A DNA stretch of 64,000 nucleotides from Melieria omissa (taxonomy: Eukaryota > Arthropoda > Insecta > Diptera > Ulidiidae): contig OZ020270.1 of the NCBI GenBank assembly GCA_963971225.1, positions 77,268,432 through 77,332,431 of the forward strand, in the 5' to 3' direction. How positions within the stretch are numbered: position 1 is the first letter of the stretch; every line of letters starts with the position of its first letter. Below, in pieces: positions 10,564 through 20,700 of the stretch. The translations under genes and the position numbers were made by a program. The notes beneath the pieces are model-generated. The model had not been told where the DNA came from. It saw nothing but the letters and a program-made list of their open reading frames with translations, and searched no databases.

Positions 10564-10911
10564 TTAGAGGAATCTTTCCATTGCGGCCGTTGTACTAAAG
10601 ACTGAAACAAGTTTAATAGCTCAAAATGTGCGCGTTGACGAGACGAAAATAATGGTATCAATAGATTTTTAGTCGGTTAAATGGCCTTTGAAAAAATTCA
10701 AATTGCCTGATATATTTGACCGAAAAAATAAAAGTCACAAAATAACTGTTATTTTTGACCGATAAAATAAAAGTAAAAAATAACAGTTATTTTTGCCTGA
10801 AATGATAAAAGGCAAAAAATAACAGTTATTTTTGTCGAGAAAAATAAAAGTTAAAATATAACAGTTAAAATTTGACTTTTTTGATAAAAACCATAACCGT
10901 TACGGTCCCTG
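10564..10911 (+). repeat. Right inverted arm of the hAT element
   Basis: Inverted match of 4004-4945 without the MITE found there. Four AATAAC(A/T)GTTATT-like palindromes lie at about 10739, 10774, 10814 and 10855. Confidence 0.85.
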
Positions 10912-11022
10912 GATTATTAACAATTTCTTCCGAGATTATTTCTGCTATGACATTTATCGTTTCTTTGTTGGAGAATATTACTCGTGTTGAACTGATATGT
11001 ATCTCCGGTATTTTGAGGATAT
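10912..11022 (-). pseudogene. Continuation of a non-LTR ORF1-like fragment
   Basis: Read on the minus strand, these 111 bp are open (LKIPEIHISSTRVIFSN) and continue in register from the fragment on the other side of the gypsy at 16913. They end at the hAT terminus. Confidence 0.4.
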
Positions 11023-11478
11023 TGTTACGAATACTAGGTCTAGTGGGCTGTTACGTATCACTGGATTGTGCAATTTGAAAATCAAACAACTTTAACTATC
11101 CAAACGCAGTCAATAAGAACCAACAATCACTTTATTTCACACTTTTACACTTCCCTGTTTTTACACTTAATTATTTGCTTAATTGCTCCGTGTGGCACCT
11201 TCACTAGTCAAAATCAGACTGACTCGCTGCGCCGCATCCGGCCGCCTTTTATAACTGTCCGGCCATCGCGCAGATTGTTCTCGCACATTCCGGAGTGGAC
11301 TAACGGTTTTCATGATGATCGCGACCATCATTGCCAAGTTGGACTAAAAGTTTCCATCATTGCCAGGTTGACCTAAAAGTTTCCCTTATCATCGCGGCCG
11401 TTGTTGCCAGATTGAATTATAGCATGACGCGTAGCGACAGGGTTGCTTTGCACAGCGACAGACTGTCTTATTGTTACA
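11023..11478 (-). repeat. gypsy copy 1, LTR (3' LTR in element orientation)
   Basis: 456 bp, TGTTACGA...GTTACA, paired with 16463-16912. Confidence 0.9.
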
Positions 11479-11577
11479 CTGCCCACCACTTAGACTTGTT
11501 CGTCCCGAACAAGTGCCGAGGTTCCGCAGTGATAAGGCGCCAGGCGCTCCAAATGGACTACCTTCAGCTTAGCGCCT

Positions 11578-14500
11578 CTATTGCTGCAACGTTGAATCCT
11601 GTATACCACGTCGACTAGGAGTCACGACTTCGTACGGTCCTTCCCATGACGCTTGAAGTTTTGGAGACAAACCTTTCCTCCGCTGCGGGTTGTAGAGCAT
11701 TACCAAATCGCCTTCTTGGAACCCTGCTGAGTTGGCCCGTAGATCATATCTGGCTTTCGCCTTATCGCTGACCAGTTTGGTGCGGCTCCTTATAAACTGG
11801 TGAATTTCCTCCAGTTCTGCCCGCTTTTTGACCGCGTAGTCCGTCTTAGCGCCTTCCGTCGTGCTGACTACGCCGAACTTCAAGTCAGCGGGTAACCGCA
11901 ACTCTGTGCCGAACACTGCTCGGGTTGGAGTGAGTGATGTCGTGTCGTGCGGGGCTGACCTATACGCCATCAGGAACAGGGGGATATGCGTGTCCCAATC
12001 CTTTTGATTCCTGCCTACCACTTTCCGCAGGTATCCCTCCATTGTCCGGTTAAAGCGTTCCACCATGCCGTCGGACTGTGGGTGCAAAGGAGTGGTACGC
12101 GTTTTCTTTATCCCCAGCAGCTCACACACTTCCTTGAATACCGCAGACTCGAAATTCCGGCCTTGATCTGAGTGCAACTCCAACGGAACTCCGAACCTGG
12201 CCGAACCCAGTTGTTTACCAGCTTTCCGAGATCGTAGTGGCCTCCTGGTTAGGAATAGAGTACACTTCGGGCCATTTGCTGAACTAATCCATTACCACCA
12301 GCACATATTTGTTGCCTTGAGTGCTAGTTGGGAATGGGCCGGCGACGTCCATAGCAATCCGCTCGAAGGGCGCTCCCACGTTGTACTGCTGCATGCGGCC
12401 TCGAGATCTTCTTGTCGGCCTTTTCGCGGCTGAACATCGGTCGCAGCTCTTAATCCACTCGGCTACAGACTCCTGACATCCTACCCAGTTGAATCGTCTT
12501 TTTATTTTGGCTACGGTTTTGGTGATGCCCAGGTGCCCTCCACTGGAGTCGTTATGGTATGACTCAATGACCTCGCTGATTCCGCACTTCGGCACTACCA
12601 TTAGGGAGTTGCTGGTCCGACCATCCGGCTCTCCCATTCGCGGTACAGGCATCCTTCTTTCAGCCGCAGACTTTTCCATTGTGCCCAGTAAGCCTTAGCG
12701 ATCGTGCTTTCACTGGCCATCTCCTGCCAGTGTCGACGTGCGCCTTGCTCCTTGCCTTCGGTGATTTTTGCAAGATCCGCATCCTCACGCTGGTCCTTTT
12801 GTAGCCTCTCCGCAGACCACTCTTCCTCTGGCATAACGCTTACCAACCGGACGTCCACTATCTGTTCTTTGCTTTCGGCTCGCGAGTAAGGCCTGCATTC
12901 GACTTTGCACGGACGGCGTGACAAGGCATCGGCGTTTCCATGGCTACTGCCCTTGCGATGCTGTACAGAAATTTGTGGAAGTGTTTTACGCAGTCCAATA
13001 CCGCCAGCAGTTCTCTCCGTGTCACACAGTAATTGCGTTCTGGTTTCGATAGAACCCTACTGTAGTACGCTATCACTTGTTCCTGGCCGTCTATTATCTG
13101 TGATAGCACACCGCCAATACTATTCCTGCTTGCATCGGTATCCAGCACAAACATCTCCCCAGGCACGGGGAAGGCCAGAATTGGAGCACTGCACAGTTTT
13201 TCCTTCAGACGTGCAAAAGCCTGTTCCTGCTCCTCGTTCCACTAGAAAGCTTGGCTCTTTTTCGTCAGTTTGTGCAAGCTGCTGGCTATGTTCGCGAATC
13301 CCGGAACAAATCGGCGGTAGTATGTGCACAGGCCCAGGAAACTGCGGAGTTCGTGTAGATTGCGTGGCCGGGGCCACTCCTTCACCGCCGTGATTTTGCC
13401 TTTATCCGTATGTACTCCGCGGGCGGAAACCGTATGACCCAGATAATTGACCTCCTTTTGGAACAGCGAGCACTTCTTTGGGTTGAGTTTAAGCCCGGCT
13501 TTCTGTATTCGCTCAAATACCTCCTTCAGCTTTTCCAGGTCGTCCAAGTTTTTACCCATCACGATGATGTCGTCGAGGTACACCAGACACGTCCGCCAAT
13601 GCAGCCCTTTTAGCACGCGTTCCATTAGCCGCTCGAATGTTGCTGGTGCGTTGCAGAGTCCAAACGGCATGACGGTGAACTGCCATAAACCATCGCCAAC
13701 ACTGAAAGTCGTTTTCTCCTTGTCCTTGTCTGCAAGCTTTACCTGCCAATAGCCGCTGCGTAAGTCGAGCGTGGAGAACCACTGTGTGCCTGACAGCGTG
13801 TCCAGCGTGTCATCGATCCGCGGTAGGGGATAACTGTCCTTCTTGGTCACATCATTGAGCTTCCGATAATCCACACAAAATCGGGTACTGCCATCCTTTT
13901 TCTTGACTAGCACGACCGGCGAGCACCAGGGGCCCGAAGAAGGCTCTATGACCTTTTCTTTCCGCATGTTTTCGATCAAATTTGTGACCTCTTCCCTCTT
14001 GGCCAGCGGAACTCGTCTGGGCGGTTGGCGAATCGGTTTTGCACTTCCGGTGTCGATGTTGTGCTTCACTATGGCTGTTCTTCCGCCTGCTTCTGCCGCA
14101 AATATTGACCCATAGTGCTGCAGGAGTGACCTCGCCTTCTGTTTCTGCTTGGCCGTCAACTCGCTGCTCCACTGGTTCTGCGGTATGACGTCCATGTTGA
14201 AACCGCTCTTCCTATTACCTCCAGGTGGGCTACTCTCGCAATTGACCACGGCTACAGCTTCCGTACACTCGCCAATTACCTCGTCTTTCCCGACGTATCT
14301 GGGTGCATTCAGGGGTTCAGTATTTTAACTGGTATTCTGCCATTCTTAGGTTCCACTAATGTACGTCTGATGATGATGTTGTCGTGTCCTTGTTTCGGTG
14401 CTTCTACAACCCACAGCCGACTCGTCCCTTCGTCCTCGTCCACCTTTGCCCACACAATCGCCTCGGAATTCGCTGGTATCCTCCTGTGTTGACACGATAC

Positions 14501-14850
14501 AACCTTCCTTACCGCCACGCTTCGCTCATAGCCGGTGTGCAGCGGGAATTCAACGTTGGCATATCTCAGCACATTTCCCTTCAGGTCCAGCGTAAAACCG
14601 TGCCTAATCATGAAATCCACGCCGATAATCACGTCGTCCATTATATCCGCGACGATGAACTCATGTTCCAGGCTGCTGGTGCCGATAGCAATCGTTTTTG
14701 TAACTTTCCCTCTTACCGGCGTGCGCTCGCCAGTCGCAGTCCGCAGCTGTATGCCATGCAGCGGTTCCCAGTTCTTCAGTAGTTTCCTTTTTATGATCGA
14801 ATATTACGCTCCAGTATCCAGTGTCAACACGAACAACTTTCCATCTATCT
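11578..14850 (-). pseudogene. gypsy copy 1 pol, degenerate
   Basis: Homologous to the intact pol at 45583-49089 but broken into frames 14641-14309 (protease end and linker), 14249-13242 (reverse transcriptase with YLDDIIVM), 13166-12858 (RNase H start), 12679-12284 (integrase zinc-binding region, KSCDRCSAAK) and 12183-11578 (integrase core, SDQGRNFES and VERFNRT). About 130 bp of the RNase H domain is missing near 12960, where the frame jumps from HFHKFLYS to a region just before the integrase linker. It cannot encode a working polyprotein. Confidence 0.9.
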
Positions 14851-14955
14851 TTCCTTCAATTGTCAAGCTGCTGGGCTGTCGTTTCAGCTGTGAGACAAGG
14901 ATGGTGGGGCAGCAGATTGTGGGGATCAGCTCACGCCCCTTTGGGCTGACCCGTT

Positions 14956-16433
14956 TTAGTTTAACGGCTCCTCGTCCTCAGCCCTGCGCTTGTTGGCTGG
15001 GCCTCCATTGTCAGTATTCCGCGCGTCAGGCGATTGCGATCGAGAACGGGAACGCCTCTTTCGTTGGCGGCAGTCTCGTGATATGTGGCCCTGCTTGCCA
15101 CATACCCAGCAAACAACTTTAGAGGAGACCACCCGTGGCCTGCCCGGTGGCTCAGAGCTTATTGCCTGGATCGCAATGTCGTTGTCCGGCTGGATCTGGC
15201 GTATCCTTGCAGGTGCATACCGAGTGCTCCCAATCCATGTCGCCTCGTATGTCATCGCGCTGGTCACCGTCTCCCTAAATGTCGGCTTGCCCATCATCAA
15301 CGCACTGCGACGTGTCTCCGGATCATGAAGACCTTCAATAAACGTCTCAATCTTCATCCTCTCGAGATCATCAGCGCCGAAGGACGGGTAGCACAACTGT
15401 ACGAGCCGCTCAATGTCTGCTGCATATGCCTGCAGCGCCTCGTTGGCCTTTTGCCTGCGATTCTTCAGCTCACAGTAGTATAGCGTTCTGTTGTGCTCGT
15501 CGCTGTATTTGGCTGCCAGCGCCCTTATGACGGTCTCGTACTCACTTCGTAAACATTCTGGAACTGATTTTATTACCTCAGCCGCAGCACCTTTAAGAGC
15601 CAGCGCCAATCTCTGACCTTTCCTTACATCGGTCCACTGATTTTACAGAGCAGCCAGGTCGAATTGCAGCTTGAATGTGTCGAACGGCGTAGTCCCATCA
15701 TAACTAGGCACTTCTGCTCGGGGGGCTACACTTTCCGGAACCGGCAACCATTCTCTACAGCCTCCCTAAGCCGCTCGTCCATTTTTCTGTTCATCGAGTC
15801 TTCCAGACTATCAACTCGTTTGTTCAGGGAATCATCCAGGTCATCGACTCGCTTATCCAAGTGCTCTACTCGCGTCTCCAGGTGCTCGACTTTCCCATTA
15901 ATCCTGTCTGAGATTTCCTCCACTTTCTGCTCCAAGCGCGCAGAATTTGCCTGAAGCTTGCTGGACAACTCCCGATTTGCATTTTCAAGTTTTGCTGACA
16001 TTTGCGCCGATATTTCATGGGTCGCCGTGTCCATTTTCGCTGCCATTTCCCGATTTGTAGTTTCCAGCTTCGCTGCCATTTCTCGATTCGCTGTTTCCAT
16101 TTACGCCGACATGCCTTTGAGTGCAGCCATTAGTTGGCTCATGTCCAACGCTTGTATTGGTGCAGCCGCTGCAGCTGTACTCTGTAGCGAAGCAGCACCA
16201 GCAGGCGACTCCTCCACCTTGGCCGACGCCTCTAGTTCTTGCGCTCCGAACTCGTGCACAGTCCAATCGACGCCTCGTGCCTCACATGCTTCTCGCAAGC
16301 GCAACTGCAACTCCACCTTTCCGCCAGCAGTCGGCAAATTCCAGGCAGCCAGCTCCTTCTTCAGCTGGTCTACCTTCAGCAGCTCGAGTTTAACCATGTC
16401 CGTGCTTTTATAATTTTCTTTGTTTACTTTCAA
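14956..16433 (-). pseudogene. gypsy copy 1 gag, degenerate
   Basis: Amino end at about 16397 (MVKLELLKVDQLKKEL, SAP-like). A stop at 16101 follows GMSA. The coiled-coil repeats (ETANREMAAKLE) lie at 16100-15726. A frameshift/deletion around 15610-15730 precedes the capsid-like part. CWVCGKQGHISRDC marks the nucleocapsid zinc knuckle near 15100. The gag stop is at 14956-14958, directly after a GTTAAAC heptamer. Confidence 0.9.
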
Positions 16434-16462
16434 TTTTCCACAATCCCACTTCTGACACCAAA

Positions 16463-16912
16463 TGTTACGAGTACTAGTGGGCTGTTACGTATCACTGGAT
16501 TGTGCAATTTGAAAATCAAACAACTTTAACTATCCAAACGCAGTCAATAAGAACCAAAAATCACTTTATTTCACACTTTTACACTTCACTGTCTTTACAC
16601 TTAATTATTTTCTTAAATGCTCCGTGTGGCACCTTCACTAGTCAAAATCAGACTGACTCGCTGCGCCGCATCCGGCCGCCTTTTATACCTGTCCGGCCAT
16701 CGCGCAGATCGTTCTCGCACATTCCGGAGTGGACTAAAGGTTTCCATGATGATCGCGACCATCATTGCCAGGTTGGACTAAAAGTTTCCATCATTGCCAG
16801 GTTGGCCTAAAAGTTTCCCTTATCATCGCGGCCGTCGTTGCCAGATTGAATTATAGCATGACGCGTAGCGGCAGGGTTGCTTTGCACAGCGACAGACTGT
16901 CTTATCGTTACA
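16463..16912 (-). repeat. gypsy copy 1, LTR (5' LTR in element orientation)
   Basis: 450 bp. The tRNA-Leu-like primer-binding site lies immediately outside it at about 16441-16460. Confidence 0.9.
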
Positions 16913-17333
16913 ATATGTTTACATATTTTTTCTACTGCACTTCTTGGCGAATCTTTTTTGTCTAGGCCTTTGAAACCACATTTTTCCTCTTTCCTCGCTC
17001 AATCAAATGCTTTATATTTAGGTGATCTTTGTTCCTCTCTTTTTTCAATAATTCGACTTCTTCTCTCAGCAATTGGTTTTCTTCTTTAAGGTCCTCAACA
17101 GCATCATCCATTTGAAGTTTAATTTCATCGATATCCGCCTTCGTAGCCAACATTTTCAACTTTTCGGATATGACTTTTTCAATTGAATTGTGCATCATTG
17201 CCATCAGCTCCTTCATAGTAATTTTTCCTACCAGGCTATCCTCCTCTGATATAGCTACTCCTTCGGGTCACGTATCTTTTAATTTCCTTTTTGGCATTGG
17301 GCCAACTCTAGTTGGTGTCTCCCCCGGCATTGT
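16913..17333 (-). pseudogene. Non-LTR retrotransposon ORF1-like fragment with coiled coil
   Basis: An ATG near 17330 opens a minus-strand frame with an in-frame TGA near 17266. A coiled-coil block follows (KLQMDDAVEDLKEENQLLRE, then ELLKKERNK), then KHLIERGKRKNVV. One base short of continuing, the frame leads into GLDKKDSPRSAVEKIC, and after the gypsy insertion it goes on at 11022-10912. A coiled coil followed by an RKxNVV(F)xGL stretch is common in ORF1 or endonuclease-upstream regions of insect CR1/Jockey-type elements. The gypsy with its ATAT duplication split this frame. The assignment is from pattern only. Confidence 0.45.
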
Positions 17334-18126
17334 CTTATTTCACCCGGGTGGCAGCACTATTAACTAGCGGTCAGCTGGCGATGACTTGTGGAATGTATGT
17401 TTAGCACTTGATGGTAGGTGTCTTTACTTGGTTGCTTCCCAGCTAACCTCACAACAACAAACAGCAGTGACGGTGCCAGGGGCACCGCGACCAGGCTATG
17501 CAAAAAACAGGTAGCTTAACACTCGCTCTCACCATCCACCACACCCTCTGGCTCGTACCCAAAGACTCTCGCAACCGACGATCAGCAGGTGTAAAGCCGT
17601 AACCACCAACCTGAAGTCTATGTATGGTTCTCTCTCACCTTCCACCACACTCCGACCAGCTTGCACGCACAAGTCCGCTACCGCCAGCAGTCACGTATGC
17701 TTCGTCGGTCCAGATGGATTTCACTCAGCAAGCAGCATCCAGCTTACGCCGTTTCGACAGTCCCGCACCGATTCTGGGTAGCCGCCAGAATCACCCTCGC
17801 AGTAGTGGTTTTCCAGTCTTCCGTGGAATCGCAACGTGCGCTCGTCCCAAATCGAACCTTTATTTGGCAAAACGTGCAACTTTTGGTAAAATATCCAATT
17901 ATCCTCAGGAGTGCAAAAATTGAGCGCTTCTTTATTACAGAGTTGCCAGATGGGGATGGGTGTGCTGTGGCCCACAGCGCCAACCCCCACTGAGGAAGTA
18001 AGGGTTTCCTGGCTAGATGCCAGGAGGTCGTCCTCGGAGGAAGTACCCACCTCCCTCCTTGTCCATTTTTTCGACCACCGAAATCCCCTTGTGGGTTAGA
18101 AGGTGGTCGGCACGAACCAGTTGATA
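17334..18126. other. Likely LOA-1 5' region, no clear gene
   Basis: Moderately GC-rich sequence upstream of a LOA-type ORF1. Open frames exist on both strands (17624-17923, 17744-18229 on minus) without recognisable motifs. It may be the 5' UTR of the element; its exact start is not visible. Confidence 0.35.
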
Positions 18127-19680
18127 TGAGTTCTCCAACACCCGCCTCGGATAAGAGGCATCCCGCCGCCGGGCACGGCACTAAACCCCGCCCAACCCTC
18201 GGCGACCCTGCAGTAGCAGGAGTCGCCAAGGTACCAGCAGATTGGTGCCTAAAACAAGGCTGCCCCTACTAAGGCACGGCACCGTCCCCAGGGCCTCCCT
18301 CTCGAAGGGACCCTCCTCAAAAACGCAGCCAAAGCAGGTCACGCAATCCCGCCATGAAGGAAGACGTCCTGACAGGCCTCATCCCGTTGCAGCTAATCCC
18401 GCAACGGACTCTGCTCCGACAACGCGAACTGTCGCTCCTACACCCGCACCCGCCACCGAACGGCCAGGCACCTCTAGGCCTCCCACCAAGGTGAAGCCTT
18501 CTGTGAGGGCCTACCGGGATAAAAGAGCTTAGCTTGTCGCAAAAATCACCGCGATCCCTGAAAAGGATCGCTCCACTACGGAACGAGATTCGCTCGCATG
18601 GGCGGAGTCGATCCTGGCGAAACACGCAGGCCGACAGCCGGTGGCACCAAAAGACAGAGGTTTTCTGACGAGGTGTCAAATGCTCCCAAGAGAGCAAAAC
18701 CATCTCGGCAGCCAGGCAAGGCCTACAGTCAGGTCCTGAAGGACCATCTTATGATGGCGATCCTGGACAAGGGATATCCTGACGGATTTATCTCTCCAGA
18801 CAAGTGGAGATCAGTGGAGATTAGCTTCTGCAAAGGGTACAAGGGTATTCTCTTGAAGAATCCCGGCCCAGCTCCTGAATGTTGCGACGCCGGTTGGCAC
18901 CAGGGCCACATTAAACTTATGGCGTGCTCCGATGAACGCTCTGCAATGCTGCTGAAGCTGGCGATAGCTGAGGTAGGCGAGATCTGGCCAGGGGCTAACC
19001 TCCAGGTGGTCCCAAAGAGCGAGATCCCGCATTGGCCCAGATCAAGGGCCTGGATTCCAGCGGAGCCATCCAAACCGGAAGAGATCCTGGAACTCTTCCA
19101 GCTGAGCAACCCGAACCTACCTACCAGCGATTGGAAGGTAGTGAGGGTTAGCGAGGCCAAAGAGAGGTCTAGGTGCGCTACCGCCATCCTGAACGAGGAA
19201 ACGATAGCCCCCCTGACCGCAAGAGGCAGCGTCATCACCTACGGCTTCAGCTCCACTGTACTGAAGTTGTACAGGAAAGATGAGCTGGAGGCAGCGAAGC
19301 CATCGTCCGACGCTGCTGCGGAAAAACAAGCTGTTCCGGCCTTCGAACGTCGCCCCTCGGGGACGGACTGCGAAATACAGTCTGACTCCGACACGCAATC
19401 CATCTCGTCCATGGTGGGTCGCTTTTTCGGCAGATGGACCGCTGATGGCGACGAAGATGATCTTCTTGCCTCCGAGCCAGAGGATGCTGACACAACAGTC
19501 ATCTGTGCCCAGCAAACCGGACCCACGGACGATTCAGGTGGTGCAGGTCAATCTGCACCGATCTAAAGCGGCCTCGGCCGCCCTCGTCCTCCACCTACAC
19601 CAAAGGGGGGCGGACATTGTCCTAATCCAAGCCCTGGACTGTAGCCGACAGGGTCTGCGGGTTAGGCTCCTACACACACT
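18127..19680 (+). mobile_element. LOA-type non-LTR retrotransposon 1, truncated after ORF2 start
   Basis: ORF1 with a DUF4780-like domain and the first ~50 codons of an APE-endonuclease ORF2 are present. The sequence leaves the element near 19680, and the BEL LTR starts 90 bp later. The RT and RNase H are missing. Loss of the 3' side is opposite to the usual 5' truncation of non-LTR elements, so a later rearrangement removed it. Confidence 0.75.
18598..19566 (+). CDS. LOA-1 ORF1 (DUF4780-like, gag-like RNA-binding protein), N-terminus uncertain
   Basis: 322 codons open from an ATG at 18598. The central part (residues ~60-220) has GYPDGFISPDKWRSVE, later GWHQGHIKLMACSDE and IWPGANLQVV, matching the layout of the LOA-2 ORF1 at 37330 (SDPDGKIRPENWLSVE, GWQKGVKIVGCGN, LWQGAKLEVI). 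This domain is found in ORF1 of LOA-clade elements and is presumed to bind element RNA. Upstream, an ATG at 18127 starts a related frame that breaks at about 18270 and 18530, so the true amino end is probably damaged. The stop at 19564-19566 overlaps ORF2 in the +1 frame. Confidence 0.7.
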   Translation: MGGVDPGETRRPTAGGTKRQRFSDEVSNAPKRAKPSRQPGKAYSQVLKDHLMMAILDKGYPDGFISPDKWRSVEISFCKGYKGILLKNPGPAPECCDAGWHQGHIKLMACSDERSAMLLKLAIAEVGEIWPGANLQVVPKSEIPHWPRSRAWIPAEPSKPEEILELFQLSNPNLPTSDWKVVRVSEAKERSRCATAILNEETIAPLTARGSVITYGFSSTVLKLYRKDELEAAKPSSDAAAEKQAVPAFERRPSGTDCEIQSDSDTQSISSMVGRFFGRWTADGDEDDLLASEPEDADTTVICAQQTGPTDDSGGAGQSAPI

Positions 19681-19682
19681 GT
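19532..19682 (+). pseudogene. LOA-1 ORF2 start (APE endonuclease), truncated
   Basis: The frame reads VVQVNLHRSKAASAALVLHL then GADIVLIQ, the beginning of an apurinic-like endonuclease domain. It overlaps the ORF1 end by about 35 bp in the +1 frame and stops soon after the element is cut at about 19680. Confidence 0.75.
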
Positions 19683-19770
19683 GATCTACATCTAAGGTAA
19701 TGGCCGACCCAGATCGTGCATTTTGATTAGCAGGAAATTTTTCCTTCTTTCCAAATTTAGCAACAGTGAC

Positions 19771-20138
19771 TGTTTAGACCAAATCTCCTCTTTCAATGTC
19801 TCCGCTAAAGCTGCACATATTATAACAACTCTGAACTTCTTGTAAGCCGTTAGCAGCAAAAGCTTTCGTCCCCTTGTTGCGCGGCAATCCAGGCCTCGGC
19901 CCTTTTCTTACTTTCTTTGCTTCGTCAATGGATCAGACGACAGCAACGAAGCAGCAGCACGTAAGCAACAATAAACATAAACAAAACACATCAACCGTTG
20001 GTTCCTCCTTTTTTTTGGCTTTTGGTAATTGGTGTTCACATCGTAAGTATTGCGCCGCAATATTATTTGCATATCGTTATTGCCACTTTTCTAATATAAT
20101 TCGATTTTCGCTTTTCGCACAATACCGTGTCCACGACA
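19771..20138 (+). repeat. BEL 5' LTR
   Basis: 368 bp, TGTTTAGACC...CACGACA. Its first 84 bp recur at 36761, 53636 and 63122 with only a couple of substitutions. No intact 3' LTR is in the window. Confidence 0.85.
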
Positions 20139-20141
20139 TTT

Positions 20142-20158
20142 TGGTCCTTCAAGCCGGA
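20142..20158 (+). promoter_or_regulatory. BEL primer-binding site (tRNA-Tyr-like)
   Basis: TGGTCCTTCAAGCCGGA, three bases after the LTR. It is complementary to a fly-type tRNA-Tyr 3' end (with CCA) except for one G-to-A difference, judged from memory. Confidence 0.65.
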
Positions 20159-20700
20159 TCTACGTCCACGCGCTCTTGCTTACACCTTTATTGCGCTCAT
20201 CCTCCATATCTTCTGGTGGGACTAAAAATCTTCTTGCGAACACCAACCATCACATTGTTCACATCCATCATCCTCATCTTTACTACAAATAAATACAGGT
20301 GCGTTGAACCGATATTTTCATATAAAAGGTTAATTTAATGAGCATATATCGTGTATTTTATATTGATTGTCATAAATTTCGCGCATTCGTGCATAATTTT
20401 TTGTAAAGACCAAAATCGCGAGTGCAAATTTTATCCGTGAGTGATAAAAATATATAGAAAACAACAACCACAACGTTTTTATCGAATTTGGCGAAAAATT
20501 AATTATATATTTCGATTTTTTTCTCGGGTTCCGTTAACGAACCACTCCAGTTAGATATATATACGGTTATATATATATATGTACATACAGCTACATATGT
20601 ACATCGCCATATAGGTGAACGGAGTCAAAGTGCCTTTCATGTAAAACACCTTCTAGCTTCGCGCATATCACGAACGAATTTTCGCGCACGAACGAATTTT
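20159..20700. other. BEL leader / lost gag N-terminus
   Basis: AT-rich, with a TATATACGGTTATATATATA-type stretch near 20560-20600. No open frame is left here, although a BEL gag amino end would be expected in this position. Confidence 0.5.

Larger units (their letters stand above)
4004..10911 (+). mobile_element. hAT-superfamily transposon with nested insertions
   Basis: The termini are CAGGGACCG at 4004 and its reverse complement ending at 10911. They bound a nearly complete hAT transposase gene on the plus strand. The arms are unusually long inverted repeats of more than 300 bp. Four other elements are nested inside (4402-4905, 6429-6977, 7808-9116, 10045-10563), so the original element was about 4 kb. 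The expected 8-bp target duplication is not seen: the flanks are TTTACTAA and GATTATTA. One end may therefore be rearranged, or the arms may belong to another unit. Assigning the arms to the hAT is inference from position and the CAGGG start. Confidence 0.65.
11023..16912 (-). mobile_element. Ty3/gypsy retrotransposon, old copy 1
   Basis: Two LTRs (11023-11478 and 16463-16912) starting TGTTACGA and ending TTACA flank a minus-strand gag-pol. A 4-bp ATAT duplication is present at 11019-11022 and 16913-16916. The LTRs differ by several substitutions and small indels, and the genes have many lesions, so the copy is much older than those at 28287 and 45149. A tRNA-Leu-type primer site is next to the LTR at 16463. 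No envelope gene is present. Confidence 0.95.

Noticed and set aside
3996..10919. 8-bp target duplication of the hAT
   Set aside because: Flanks TTTACTAA and GATTATTA agree at only three of eight positions, so no duplication is claimed.
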